Source of the DNA: Paramecium sonneborni
Taxonomy: Eukaryota > Ciliophora > Oligohymenophorea > Peniculida > Parameciidae
Assembly (NCBI GenBank): GCA_905182985.1
Contig: CAJJDN010000009.1
Location: 317,894 to 381,893, forward strand
Direction: 5' to 3'
DNA: 64,000 nt
Positions within the stretch are counted from its first letter, which is position 1, and each line of letters begins with the position of its first letter. Shown piece by piece: positions 12,537 to 25,243 of this stretch. A program made the position numbers and the translations under genes. Below the pieces are notes generated by a model, which had not been told where the DNA came from, searched no databases, and saw only the letters and a program-made list of their open reading frames with translations.

Positions 12537-13512
12537 ATGAGCTATTCTGAAAAACACAAAAGAAATACATCTCCAATTTTACGTACAACAAGTGAAGATA
12601 GATCGAAATTAGGTTAAAATAAGGAAAATTATATTCAATATTTAGAATAATAATTAGAAAAAGTAATTGAATATTTAATTTAGACATCGAAAATCATTTA
12701 TTAAAAGTATGAAGAAAGAATGAGATTAGTTGAAGAAACTTAATAAGAACATGATAGAATTTTATAAAACTTATAAAATTATTGTAACATTTTGCAACAA
12801 CACAAGAATAAGAGAATATAAACATAAGAAATCATATTAATATATCAATGGATGAAATTTATAGTAATGAATTAACAAAATAAAAAATGTATAATGAAAA
12901 GATAGAATATGAATTAAATGAGATTCGATAAACATATTAGAAAGAATCACCAATGATTTAAGAATTTGAATTAATCCTAAATAAAAAGACTGATGTAATT
13001 ATGAATGAATTAAAATAAAGTGCACTTAAGAGTGATTATTAAAAATTAGAATAAAGATTATGTAGATTAGAATTAAATTTGAAATAGGATCAATAATAAA
13101 AAGCAAATGAATCTGAAAGAGTTTTAAATAGTAGTCTTACTAATTAATAATAATTAAATGATCTAAAAATAGTATTAGATAGTATAATTTAAGATTAAGA
13201 ACAAAAAAAACAACAGTTTAATAATTATAAAGTGAGATAAAGTTAAATAGACGTAAAAGTTAACTTTAATAAACAAGAGATTCAATTACTAAAGAGTCAA
13301 TATATACAGAAAGTGAGAATTAAGTGAAAAAGCCAGGAAGAGAAATGAAAGAGAATATAAAAAAGTTAGAAAATAAAAGAAATAAGAGTAAATCTAGTAT
13401 GAGTAGAAGTGGATCTAGGAATGCAAGATTGGAAACTATAAAAAAACAAAAATAAGAGAATGTTAAAGAGTTAATAAAAAAACATAAATAATTATCTTAG
13501 AAGTAGATTTGA
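12537..13512 (+). CDS. Coiled-coil protein with a basic Ser-Arg tail
   Basis: ATG 12537 (MSYSEKHKRNTSPILRTTSE) to TGA 13510-13512. Proposed introns are 12784-12812 (29 nt) and 13313-13332 (20 nt), the second beginning GTG and less certain. The product is 308 aa. A Ser/Thr-rich N-terminus is followed by a long coiled coil (residues ~30-235, Gln/Glu/Lys rich) and a basic tail with the run SKSSMSRSGSRNAR. The stop lies only 44 nt before the start of the Dopey gene on the same strand. No family is recognised. Confidence 0.65.
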
Positions 13513-13555
13513 GTTTTAATGTAATTTAATTAAAATTATATAAATATAATATAGA

Positions 13556-16500
13556 ATGTTTAATGATTTAAGATAAAATAATAGAAATTATGAAAATCAG
13601 AGTATAAATAAGAGTAGATCAGAAGAATAATAGAAATAGAAAATAAAGATTGGGTCAATTTTAAAAAGTTATGAGTCTTTAAAAGAATGGTCTGATTTAG
13701 GATAAGTAAATTATCATCATAATATATTAGTGGTTATTGAAATTATAAGGTGTGTTTTAGACATACTAAGGATCGTATATTCCGAAGAAAAAATTATTAT
13801 GTAAAAGATTAGCATAATGTCTAAGTCCTATTTGGAATAAAGCAATTCATGAAAATGCTTTAGTGATTTACGATTTAATTTTAAAAATACTAACCTCAAA
13901 TAGTGAGTATGACTTAGTTTAAGATTTACCTTTATTTTCTCTTGGTTTATTTCCTTTTTTTGGATTTGCATCAATTTAATGTAAACCAATGTTTTTGAAT
14001 ATTCTTGAGAAATATTATTATCCCTTATAAAAAGATCTTTTGCCTTGTATGGGTGGATTAATAAGTTCAATAATAGTTGGAATGGAAGATACAAATGAAG
14101 AAATGATGAAAAAAGTAATTTATAATAAATTAATTTAGGTTATGAATTCATTGGATTAAGCTGCTGATAGTATAGGACTAAAGTAGTTTTTTGGTTTATT
14201 ATGGGTATCTATAATTAGATCAGGAAGATGTAGATTAGGTGCTTATAAATATTTAATGAAAAGATGGACTAAATAATAATAAATAGATAATGAAAATTGT
14301 AATCTATTAGAAGATGATAAAATGCCTAATAAAAAAGCTTTAGTTATTAATGCATTATTAGCTTCTTTAGAAGATGAATCAACTCTTGTTAAAAGAGCTG
14401 CTCTTGATTTTATGTGTTTATATTGTAAAATCTCAGAAAATGTCTTTTAAGAATAAGAAAATTTAATTTTAATAGAATAATGTTTATTGCTGTTTATTAA
14501 ATTAGATCATGCTGTTGTAAGAAGAATCAATAATTGGTTCTTTGGAGAAGATGAATTAAATGAAAATATGTAAATTGTATTATTTATTTAAACTGCATTA
14601 TAAAGGATTTTGATTGCTGAATAAAGTGATCCTTTAAAAATTTTATAAAATTGGTATATGTAACATCCAGAAACTGTCTCTATGACATTATTTTAAATTG
14701 GATTCGATTTAGCTAAATTTATATATAAAAAAACCATACTCTATTAAGAAACTTAAAATGATAAACTTTTAGAATTGTAAAAAGCAAGTGAAAGATTAAT
14801 TGAAAGTATTTCTAGTTAAAGTGAATTAATTTTAAAATCTATATATGAACATTTAAAAAAATTTATGATTGCTGAAAAATAAGATTAAACTAAAGAATGT
14901 ATTTCAATTATTGATTTTTGTTTAAATAATATGATGAGATCATAATTTTCTGATTTAAGTAAAATTGATGATATTATTCTTTTTCAATAAAGAACTACTT
15001 GTTTATATGAATTCTTTGTTTTATCACTTAAAGAAATTATGAATATATAAATTGAATATTTGTTTTAAATTCTAATTCCTCAACAATTGTTAACATAAAC
15101 TTTAGATTGCATTAATAAAATTAGATAAAGATTAGAATTATTGGAAAATGAAAGAGATTTAACAATAGCTTTAGGTAGTAATTATGATAGAACTTCCAAT
15201 TTACCTAAAAATTCCACTAATCTTATTGATTAAATGGATGTTGGTATTATTTCACAATTTTGTAATTATTATGTTCAAATTAATAAATATTCTATTGAAA
15301 ATGAATAAGAAGCTCTATTTCCTCTTACTTCTTAAATTCTACTCAGATCTTAATTATTTTTAATGAAACATGCAGATATATAACATTCAGAAATACCAAA
15401 TTGGTTATCTTAATTATTTAATTCTTTAGAAAAAGGAACAAATAAAATTAGTTTATGTTCAATAGAAACAGTTATTGAATTACTTAAACAAGCTTAAATT
15501 CATTAAAATGTTTTTCTCTTAACTGAAATGATTACTAGAAGTAGTTATAATGATATTTAACCATTTGAAAAAATGGAATCTTTATCTATGGATAATACTT
15601 AATATGATTATAAAAGTAATTAAGATGAAAAAAACTATATAAAATAAATGTTTCAAAAGTTATGGCTTCTTTTAGATCATAATTATCATGATTAATTAGC
15701 TGTTGAATTCATTTTATATATAGCAGAAAGATTTTAACACATTTTTGTTTATGTTATAGAAAACGCATTAAAATAAGGAGATTAAAGGAGATATTAAATA
15801 TTTTGTAGAATTACTAATGTGTTCTATAAAAAACATCCTAAATTAAATACAGGTGTAGGAATTTTACAAATGTTGAATTATTTAGATCATGAAAATCCTT
15901 TAATTCGATATAATACAAAAACATGGCTGAGTGAATCTGCCCCTTTTTTTTTTAGAATAATTGATCCAATCATTCTAAGATTAGAATTTATTTTAAAAGA
16001 TATATAAAAAAACAAGGAATATTCTTTAGAATTGGCTGTTGATACGATTAAAAAATTACAAAGAATCTATGTATCTAAAGAATGGTTTTAACCTTATATA
16101 GAAAAAACAAAGCCAACATTTTGTTAGGATGAACACTTAAATACATATTATAAATTAATTTGCCATATTCTAATCTAATTTGTTTTAGCTGATTTTAATA
16201 ACAACGAATTTTCAAAAATTAATGCAACAAGTGCAGAATTACTCGAAAATGTTATTAATTTTACAATTGATAATAAAAATAAAATTTAAGTATTACTTCT
16301 TTATTTTAATTCTGTTTTGTAGAAATTTGAGTAAGTAATTTAAAAAAATGATTAATTGCTATAATTATAGTTACTCAATTTGATAAAAGTATTTTTGTTA
16401 AATACTTATGAATTAGAAAAATATTTATCATAGTAACATAGAAATGAATTGATTGTACTTTATGAATAACCATAATTTTTTTAAAATCTTATGGTTGGTT

Positions 16501-19250
16501 TATAATCATCATAAGTTTATTTTTTAAAATAAAGATACTTAAATACAATAGTTGTAGGGGTTTATTCAATAAGTTAACTTCTACCTCCTAGAATAATTAC
16601 AGAAAAAATTTAAATAATAGTTATAACAATGTTGAAATTATTAGAAGAATGTGAATATAACTAAAATAATTTTGAAGGAATTTCTTAGAGAAAATCAACA
16701 AATTTATAGATCCTAAAAGTATTTAAATAATAAATAAATAATAATTTTTAATAGTTTAATATTTAATAACTTAACTTTGATTAACTTCATATTAAATCAG
16801 GTTTATCAGGAGATGATTTTGAAGAAGTTATGTCTTTATCTAATTCTATAAGAGCTATAATTAGTTTTTTTTTTTAATTCAAATATGATACAAAAGATCT
16901 CGATTAAAGACCTAATGCTGCTGGTGTATTAGTTGATTTATTTACATTAAATTTATTTTTCAAAAAGACAGATAAAAGCTAAATGTTAACATAACCATAA
17001 TTTTAAAATTATTCAGATACTTGTTAAATGTTACTTAAATTATTTCCTTAAATATTGTAATCTTATTTGGAATGTTGGAGATGTACATTAAATTGGGATC
17101 ATTTATCTAATATGGGCTGTATTGTTTATGAATATGAAAAATTCGATTAATTTAATAAGTTATTGAAAGATCAATTATAAAAATCAGAATAAGAGTATAC
17201 AGATGAAGATTAAATAAAACATTCAATTTTACAGTTACTAAGACCTTGTTCAGTTCATTTTTAATCAAATTTAATTTCATCTATTTTAGAGTTATGGTAA
17301 AGTTAAATTAATATGAATAAAAATGGATTAAAGATAAGTTAGAATATGTGCAAATTGATTGAGTTATCAATAACTTTATAAATAGTTCCAGATGAATTTA
17401 TGGTTGCATTTGTTCGTACTAGATAAGTTCAAATAATTATTTAATATTATCAAAAACATAAATATAAAAAAGGTTCCTATTATTATAATTATGAATAAGC
17501 CAAATTTGAGAATGAAGTTTTATTCTTTCTATATACTTACATGTCTTCAGTTTAATATTAAAATCTAAAGAATAAAGAATTAATTAAATTATGGAATGTA
17601 TTTCTAAGTTTTTCAAAATGTCTTCTGTAATCTAGACATATAAATACAGTTTGTTATGTATTGGAAATTATATATATGTTGTCTTGGAAGTTTTCTCCAA
17701 AAGATGTTCTTGAAGAATTTAGAAAAGAGTTACATACTTAAATAAGATAAAATTTGGTGATTTTAGCTGAAATTGCTTCATTCCAATATAAATATTTAAC
17801 TCAACCCTATCACTAAGATACTATTGTAGATTTATAAATAGATAAAAAGTTCTAAATGATTATTCCATTTACTCCAACTATTTTTGAATTATACGAAGAT
17901 TATAAGATTTCATCGAATTGTGAAAAATCATACGAATTATAAAAAAATTATCAAATTTAATAATTTTTATTTGACTCTTTTATAAAAAAGGTTTTAAATT
18001 TAACAGAATCTGAATTTTCAAATAAATGTTCAATCATTGCTATAAAAACTTTAAAAAGACTATCATAAGTTACTTTAATAAACACCTATGAAGTTTCTAG
18101 AAGTGAAAGAATAATTGAAAATACAAGAGAATTTATGGTATTTATTTTCCCTTTAATTGAAAATAAAGAAAATTAAATCATTGTTGAAACTGCATCAGAA
18201 CTTTTATGTACTATCTTAAAACACAATAAAGATATATTACCTTAAATATATTTAAATGATATATTAGATATCTTTAATAAATAAGATTTTTTTAAATGTA
18301 CTGGTAGATGTCTTAAATTTTGGACAGAAATCATTGACATTATTTCAGATAAAAATGATATTCTTTCTGACCAATTAGGAAATAATTCTAAATTTTTTTA
18401 AGGATTTGCAGGTTTATTTAAAAGTAAATCTGCAGAAATGATGAAAAAGACTAAAGGATTTGAAAGAGTTTGTTTTATTATATACTCTGGAGGAATCGAT
18501 AAATATTAATCCAAATTAACTACATTATTAGATGCAATATTATCTGTTATAAAAGATATTAATTCTTAAGATGCAGCAATATCAATTTTAATTATATTTT
18601 GTATAAGAATTCTTGTCTTAAGATTAAGTCAAAATTCTTTAACTTAAGTTTTTAGATAAATCTGGCCATATTTGGTAAGTATGTTAATGTAAATATTTGA
18701 TAGAAAAGGAAAATAAGCTAATCCCTTTTTATTAATATCTGGTTTAAAATTAATTGAACTTTTCTCATTATTTTAATTAGAAGAATTTTATTTTTATGAA
18801 TGGATATTTGTTTTTGATTGTATTAATCACATTTTATTATTATATAGATTTTGGAATCACAATTAATCATAATCCTGTTTAGGAACAACAATAGCAAAAA
18901 GTAAAAATTGAGTCACCTTACAAATTTATTCCTTATATGGCTTATCAATTTCCAAAATTATCTGAGTATTCTGTTGATTATGAATGTAAATTATATTCTG
19001 AGTAATTTCAATCAAATTTAAATAAAAAAAAAAGATTAATTAAAATTAAGGATATTTAAGAAGCTGATGTATAATTTTAAATAATTGCATATAGGAATTT
19101 GAACCAAAATTAAGACAGTAAGCTTTAAATCTATGCTAACATTTAATAGATATTAATCAATAGCGAATGATAATATCACCATAATCTTTAGAGCAAATAA
19201 TAGAAGAGGAGTTTATTAGTTTAGATGATTATATAAGTAGAATATAATGA
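13556..19250 (+). CDS. DOP1: Dopey (DOP1) family protein
   Basis: Dopey proteins are large peripheral proteins that work with the MON2 scaffold at the trans-Golgi and endosomes in retrograde traffic and cell organisation. The gene has four exons with introns 13706-13730 (25 nt), 18820-18847 (28 nt) and 19118-19149 (32 nt); exons sum to 1870 codons (1869 aa), like DOP1 of other eukaryotes. The N-terminal Dopey domain is clear: LKSYESLKEWSDL, then IPKKKLLCKRLAQCLSP and the block HENALVIYDLILKIL. The long middle is helical repeat-like with no membrane segment. The C-terminus has an acidic end (LEQIIEEEFISLDDY). Exon 2 alone is 5089 nt without an intron, exceptional for this intron-rich genome. 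Confidence 0.9.
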
Positions 19251-19471
19251 CTTTTTGATATTGTAATAATGTGTTAAAATATTATAAAAATTTTAAATAT
19301 TTATATAAATATAAAGCTAGGCATCAATTTGCTTATGTTGAAACATGAATAAAAGAAATAAAATATTTAAGAACTTCTGATGTTCCAATAATTTATTATA
19401 AAAATTAATTGTATAAAAGCTAAATAAGTATCAACACTTTTTTCAATTATTTAAATTGATTACCATAATTA

Positions 19472-20178
19472 ATGGATTTAATATTAGACTAATAGATTGC
19501 TTAAGTAGAAAAGGAAGAAGAATAAATATCTAGCTCTTCTGTTTGTTCTCATGACTCTGATTCTTCATTTGATTTAGAAAATAAAGTACATAATAAATCA
19601 CTCCTCAAAAAACCTACAAATGAGTAAAACGGAGACGAATAAAAAAGAAATGGTAGGTTATTTTAGTTATACTTTAGGAAAGTTTGGCTTAAAATATGCA
19701 AAAATTTCAAATAGGTAGAGACAAGCTTTGATTGAAAGAGTGACCTCTACTGGTTGTACAATTAAAAGTGCTGCCAAAGACTTAAGTATCAACTTTTCAA
19801 CAGCAAAGGCAATTATGCAAATTTTTAGAAGAGAAGGAAGAATAACGAAAAAAATAGTCAGAGAAATAAAATAAAAAACAAATAAGAATTTAGGATAAAA
19901 TAGTGAAGGTATTAATGTTCATAGTAATTTTAGATATTGTATAGAAAAAATCTTAATTTAATGAAAAAAACGAAGGGTATGTAAAAGTTGAGGCAATTTA
20001 GGACAATAACGAGACAAATTTATATTAATAAGCCGAAGAGGCTAATAGACATTAAGCATTAATCATCTAATAATTGAATGCTTAAGTATTATATTGTTTT
20101 AAATAATTAGAATATATATCTGTAAAGTAGAGTAAATCAATTATAATAAGATAAATTACAAATAAATTAAAAATATGA
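19472..20178 (+). CDS. Helix-turn-helix (homeodomain-like/Psq-like) DNA-binding protein
   Basis: ATG 19472 to TGA 20176-20178 with introns 19653-19677 and 19909-19933 (both 25 nt), giving 218 aa. After an acidic, Ser-rich N-terminus (EEEQISSSSVCSHDSD) comes a basic domain at residues ~62-115: SNRQRQALIERV, then CTIKSAAKDLSINFSTAKAI and IFRREGRITKK. This has the pattern of the simple three-helix HTH found in pipsqueak, paired-like and transposase DNA-binding domains. It is also common in ciliate proteins of unknown role. The C-terminal ~90 residues are Gln/Asn-rich. A role in chromatin binding or transcription is inferred. I see no catalytic transposase domain. Confidence 0.75.
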
Positions 20179-20554
20179 ATTATTGATAATGTAATATCAT
20201 TAATTATAATAAATGGTAAATTTATTGAATAACAATAGGCTCATCAATTCCTTTAGCCCTGTATGTATTAATGTTCTACATTTTCCCAATGAATCTTAAA
20301 ACTTATTCATATCTATTATTAAAATTAAATTTAAATATTTTCTAAAAGTAAATCAATTTTTTTTCAAATATAAGAATATAGGATTTATATATTTGGTTGA
20401 AAGATTATACTTTTTTAGTATTTATTTAAGTAAACTATAGCTAATTTTAATTCAAGCTAATCGTTATATATCTAAAAATTAATTAGTAGAGAAAATTTGA
20501 TCATTATAAAACAAATTTTTCTTGTCTATCAATTAAGTAATTAAAATTATTTAA
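20179..20554. other. Intergenic region
   Basis: About 375 nt without a supported gene, between two genes on the same strand. Confidence 0.5.
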
Positions 20555-21663
20555 ATGGGTAATTGCAATATCTAAAATAATGAAGTTGAAGATGATTCAA
20601 GTATATCATTTTAGTAGATTTAGATCTATCAGCTAAAAATTTTTAGTTTATAGAACTTTTAGGGCAGGGAAGTTTTGGAAAAGTCTGGAAAGTCTAGAGA
20701 AGAAAAAATAATGAATATTTTGCAATGAAAGTGATGGCGAAAGCAGAGTATTAATTATTAATAAGCTAAGAGTAATAAAGAAATAGTAGATTTCTGTTGT
20801 GATGAATGAGAAAAACTTATTAACTTCTATTAGACACCCCTTTTTAGTTAATTTGATAGCAGCCTTTTAAGATAAGAAAAATTTATATCTAACACTTGAT
20901 TTATTGACTGGAGGAGATTTAAGATAACATATGAATTATTCTAAAGTATTTTCTGAAGAATAAACAAGTAATTATCTTACCAAATATAGAATTTTTTGTT
21001 GCTTGTATGATAATAGCCTTAGACTATCTTCATTAATAAGGGATTATTCATAGGGATCTTAAACCAGAGAATTTGATAATGGATCATAAAGGATATTTAA
21101 GATTAACAGACTTTGGTTTGGCTTCTTATTGGAAACCCAATAATTCAGAAGATTTAAGTGGAACTTTAGGTTATGTAGCACCTGAAATTATGTGTAAACA
21201 AAACTATGGAATAGCTGTTGATTACTTTGCTTTGGGAGTTATAACATATGAATGTATGTTCGGTAAGAGACCATATTCAGGCTCAGATGCTAATCAAATT
21301 AGAGATCAAATGCTATCTAAATAAATTTAAATTAAAAGATCTTAACTTCCTATTGGTTGGACTTTAGAGGCTGGTGATTTTATAAATTAAGTATCCTAAA
21401 TCTATTAAATTTAGTTAATATAAAGAAAACCAGAAAATAGATTAGGTACCTAATCACCTGAAGATGTAAAAAATCATAAATGGTTTCAATAGTTTGATTG
21501 GAAGAAACTATAATCAAAAAGTATGCTTTCACCTTATCAACCAAAAAGAAAATTTAAATTTTCTGAGAGAAATTTTTGCTATTAATAGAGTTCAAAAAAA
21601 TTCTTTAAAAAAATTTAAAACGATTTGTTATAAAGTAATAAAACTATTTAAGTCTTTAGCTGA
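20555..21663 (+). CDS. AGC-family serine/threonine kinase, STK32 (YANK)-like, N-myristoylation signal
   Basis: Introns 20601-20623 (23 nt), 20748-20770 (23 nt) and 20968-20989 (22 nt) give 347 codons (346 aa). The N-terminus MGNC fits myristoylation at Gly2 and palmitoylation at Cys4, predicting membrane attachment. Kinase motifs occur in order: GQGSFGKV (ATP loop), AMKVM (catalytic Lys), MNEKNLL (helix C Glu), HPFLVNLIAAFQD, GGDLRQHM, HRDLKPENL, DFGLA, SGTLGYVAPEI and D-Y-F-A-L-G. A C-terminal HKWFQQFDW segment is AGC-like. The phrase HPFLVN...GGDLR-x-H together with the myristoylation site points to STK32/YANK. The Phe-rich tail is short. The stop at 21661 could move to 21713 if a 20-nt GTC...AG intron is used. 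Confidence 0.9.
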
Positions 21664-21962
21664 CTTTCAAGGGTATTTTTATGAGGTAGAAAATGTGAAA
21701 AATAAATGTTGAAAAAATCCAACATTTTTTACCCAATAAAATTGATATTATTAATTATACTATTATTTGAATTTTTATCAATATAATAAATTATTTTGAG
21801 GTTCAAAAGTTCAATTCTAATATACCAAATTAATTTACATACAAGGAAACCTTTTATAAATATTATCTAATAAAACACACTTAATCTAAAATAGAAGGCT
21901 GTTAAAATAATATATTAATAATCTTTAAATTTATTGATTTAATTTTAAAATAAATTCATTAA

Positions 21963-22572
21963 ATGATAACAATAATATCAAAAGACAATGTAAAAATTTC
22001 TATTTCTAACTAAATTATTGAGTTATCAAAAGGTTTAGAGCCTTATTCATAAGATAAAAATATCATTTTTGAAGATATAGTGACTGGAGATTTTTTACAA
22101 ACATTTAAATTGTTTTATGAAGAATTCTAATTTGATGTTGAAAAAATGAAATTCCCAAAACCTATTCAAATAAAAGAAAATGAAAAAGTATTTGGAAAAA
22201 TCTTATCTGAACATATTAAACCATTTATGGATATTGCAATCAGAGAAAAAAATATTGATATATTTATTTAATTTATTTAAGGAGCTCATTTATTTTAAGC
22301 AAAACATTTCATAGAATTTATTAACTGTTGTTTAGCAATGATTATATAATTTAAGGGGCAATCAGAATATGATATAAAATAATTTTAAAAAGATTGGAAT
22401 CTTTCTGATTAATAATAAGACTCATAATTTAACTAGTAAAAATTTTATATTATTTAGAATATTTTTTTAGAAATTATAAAATAAATATATTTAAGTATTA
22501 TCTACAAAAGAAGGGGAACAATAGGTTCAATAAATACCTATGGAAGAAGATTTATTTGGCGATGAATGGTGA
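21963..22572 (+). CDS. SKP1: SKP1-like protein (SCF ubiquitin ligase adaptor)
   Basis: SKP1 links F-box proteins to cullin-RING ubiquitin ligases. ATG 21963 to TGA 22570-22572 with one intron at 22436-22457 (22 nt), giving 195 aa. The N-terminal BTB/POZ-like half is diverged and longer than usual (around KPFMDIAIREKNIDIFIQ). The C-terminal SKP1 dimerisation/F-box-binding part is recognisable: QFIQGAHLFQAKHFIEFINC corresponds to the L-x-AANYLDIK-x-LLDLTC block, followed by AMIIQFKGQSEYDIKQFQ (cf. VANMIKGK-PEEIRKTF) and NLSDQQQ. The acidic end MEEDLFGDEW recalls the acidic Trp-containing tail of SKP1. Paralogues are expected in this genome, so the specific SCF role is inferred. Confidence 0.88.
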
Positions 22573-22766
22573 TTTCTATTTGACAATCCAATAATAAGTA
22601 AATTATTATATAAATTATATTATTTCCTTTTTTTCATATGTTTTATGGTCAAATTCTTCATATATTATTATTTTAATGAATTTTTCAATAAAATAAATAT
22701 TGAAAATAAATGAATAATATTGATCTATATTATTATATAATTTATTTAATATATTAATATATTAAA

Positions 22767-23055
22767 ATGGCAATAAGTAATGGTTCGTCAATATTGGTTG
22801 GATCTATAATCTACATAGTTTTAGGAATAGCAGCCTGTTTTGGATGCAATTTTTATGTTACTAAAAAAACCAAGAGTCCTCATGAAATTTCTGAAAATAG
22901 AACGTAATAATCAATCTCAATATAGAATAACCCTTGTAAGTGTGACAATTGCTACATTTTGTGCCTGGTTAATGTGGGTTATTGCATATATGGCATAAAT
23001 GAACCCATTAATTGTTCCAGAATGGGAAAGTCATTAACCAAAAGAAGAAAGCTGA
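22767..23055 (+). CDS. V-type ATPase subunit e
   Basis: Small hydrophobic subunit of the membrane Vo sector of the proton pump in acidic organelles and the contractile vacuole system. ATG 22767 to TGA 23053-23055, one intron 22904-22925 (22 nt), 88 aa. Two transmembrane helices are evident: residues ~8-32 (SILVGSIIYIVLGIAACFG) and ~50-72 (TLVSVTIATFCAWLMWVIAY), followed by the family pattern A-Q-M-N-P-L and a short hydrophilic tail. The A/L-Q-L/M-N-P-L motif after helix 2 is the best diagnostic feature of subunit e. Length also fits (80-90 aa). Confidence 0.82.
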
Positions 23056-24433
23056 GTATTGTATTCATATTTCATTTAAAAAATAAATTAGATTGAAATA
23101 TTTTATTTTATTAGCTTCGTTAAATCTCTATACGATACAATAATAGATGAACTTTCTAAATAATTAAATCCTGAATGCTTAGATTGATTAATAATATGTC
23201 TCTTTAAGATTGAAGCCATAAATTAAGGTGCAAGAATTATTACAATATTTGAAAACAGTTTCTATTAATATTAAAGTAGTTTCTTTTAATTTTGGATTAG
23301 TTTCAAAAATACATATTTGAATCAAAAACTAAAAGTTGGCTTTTCCTTATTTGTTCATTTCTTTAATTTCAATCAATAAAAATAAATCGATTAATCTTAT
23401 CAAAATGATCACTTTTGTAAATTTACTAATAATTGTTGATATTAGTGTATTTTCTTAGCTTTCTTTGATATTTAAGTAACTTTCATTAAAATATTATAAA
23501 ATAATACATCATTTGATATTTCTAGTTAATTCTTATCGGAATACCTTTATTTTTATTTAAAAATGCTATGGTATTTAATAATTATTAATGAATTATCCTT
23601 TAATTTATTGTCCTTTATAGAGTTCTCAAAATCTTAAATCTTATTTAGCTTAAATTAAATGAATAATTTAATTCAATATTGATTAAAAAACTTTTTTTAG
23701 AATTATCCACTTCTTCTATAGATCGAATCATCTTTAATAAATTTATTTATCTATTAATTCTGTTATTTGTAAATATCTGCTTTTTTTTATTTAAAATATA
23801 ATTACAAATAAATTTCAGTAATAAATAATGTAAAAATTTAATGTTCTTTTAATACTTTAACAATTTAATAAGTCCTTTTGTATTTCAAATTTATATTTAA
23901 TTTAATACAATATTTAATCAAGATGACGATAATTTTATTGTTTTTTTCTAGATTAATTTCTATAAAATTAAATTATTACCTATTTATTTTATGTATGCCT
24001 TAAAGTAAGTTTAATAAATGTTATTCAATATTCTCTGTTTAATTTTTTAAAAATTTGCATTTATATAAGTTTTTATCGTAAAAATAATCAAATCCACTTT
24101 TTCCTTAAATAATATGTATTATATTAGTAAATTAATAAAGAATTTCTAATTTTATACTCCAAAGTCATGTTTTTTCAAATTTTGATGATCGAACTCTAAA
24201 ATTAGAAATTTTTTAAAAATTATACAATCAATATAAATGACTTTTTAGAAGAATTCTTTAATGCCGAAAATGCTTAAATAAAATTTAAATGTAATAAAAA
24301 TAGTTGGAATTAGATCTTGCAACGGATTGTTTAGAAATTTTATAATTGGAGTATAAATTTTATTAAAAATAGCAAATAAAGAGTCAGTGACTAAAGAGTA
24401 AATGTGTATACTAAATACATAATTAAAATGTTC
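23056..24433. other. Gene-poor stretch
   Basis: About 1.4 kb with no supported gene on either strand. A short coding-like string near 23110-23185 (FVKSLYDTIIDELSKQLNP) ends at a TGA and may be a remnant. The rest is T-rich on the plus strand with frequent TGA in all frames. Such long non-coding gaps are unusual in this compact genome. Confidence 0.45.
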
Positions 24434-24958
24434 TCATTAACTCTGAAATTCATCTTCAGAATGGATTTTATTTTAGAAAAAATATTATCTCATAATTTAT
24501 TTACTTCTCATAATTGGTTTTTCTATATTAGGCATTTTGTTTTTTTTATGATTTCTTCTAAGACGTGGATTAAAAGGGTTAAATTTCTAATGGTGAGATC
24601 TTCATAAATTAAACTAATACCTACATTAACTTGGAGTTCTTGTACCAATAATCTAACTCATTCTTTTGAATAGTGGTTATCCTTTTCTTTAAGAATTTCC
24701 TGAGCCTTTTACACTAAGTAAAAATTAAACATATTATAAATGTTCTTCTTCACTCCAGTGTCCTGATTTTATATGTGTACTATTGCTTAAATCTTATTAT
24801 TTCGAATGATTTAAATTTAAATCAAGATAATCTGGGTTTTATGATCCTGAAATTTCAGATTTCATGAATTTTTGTGATTTTGAATCTTAAAATAAATAAT
24901 ACTCAGAACCTATTTATAAATAATGATTTTAAATATCATTCTTAATACTTTTGTTCAT
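24434..24958 (-). CDS. SANT/Myb-type protein (SHAQKYF-like motif)
   Basis: ATG 24958 to TGA 24434-24436 with a 21-nt intron at 24600-24620, giving 167 aa. The N-terminal ~70 residues are Ser/Asn-rich. The domain follows: HWSEEEHLQYVQFL (helix 1 with W-x-x-E-E-H), an insertion, LFKRMSQIIGTRTPSQCRSHH and QKFNPFNP. The T-R-T-P-x-Q-C-R-S-H-H-Q-K block is the SHAQKYF-class Myb recognition helix found in plant and protist single-repeat Myb proteins. The intron falls inside the Cys-Arg-Ser codons; splicing it is what creates the motif, which strongly supports the model. A nuclear DNA-binding role is likely; the target is unknown. Confidence 0.85.
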
Positions 24959-25243
24959 ACAGCATAAATTCCCTTATTTACTGAACCTTATAAACCTTAT
25001 ATAGAAATAATATATCTAAAAATTTAGAAGAGAGAATATCTATTTTAAAAAAGTCAAATTTGCTTTTTAAAGGAAAATAACATCATATGTATCATTTCAA
25101 ATAAAATTTCTATAAATAAATCTTTATTTTTTTGTGAATGAATACATATCTTTATCTTTAAAATAACTAATTGGGATTTAATTTTTTTTGGATTATTCTA
25201 TATTTATTGATTTAAAATATGTATATTTAACTATAAATTATTT

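Noticed and set aside
21780..21835. B-box-like GGTTCAAAAGTTCAATTC as a second tRNA
   Set aside because: No acceptor or anticodon stem can be folded around it.
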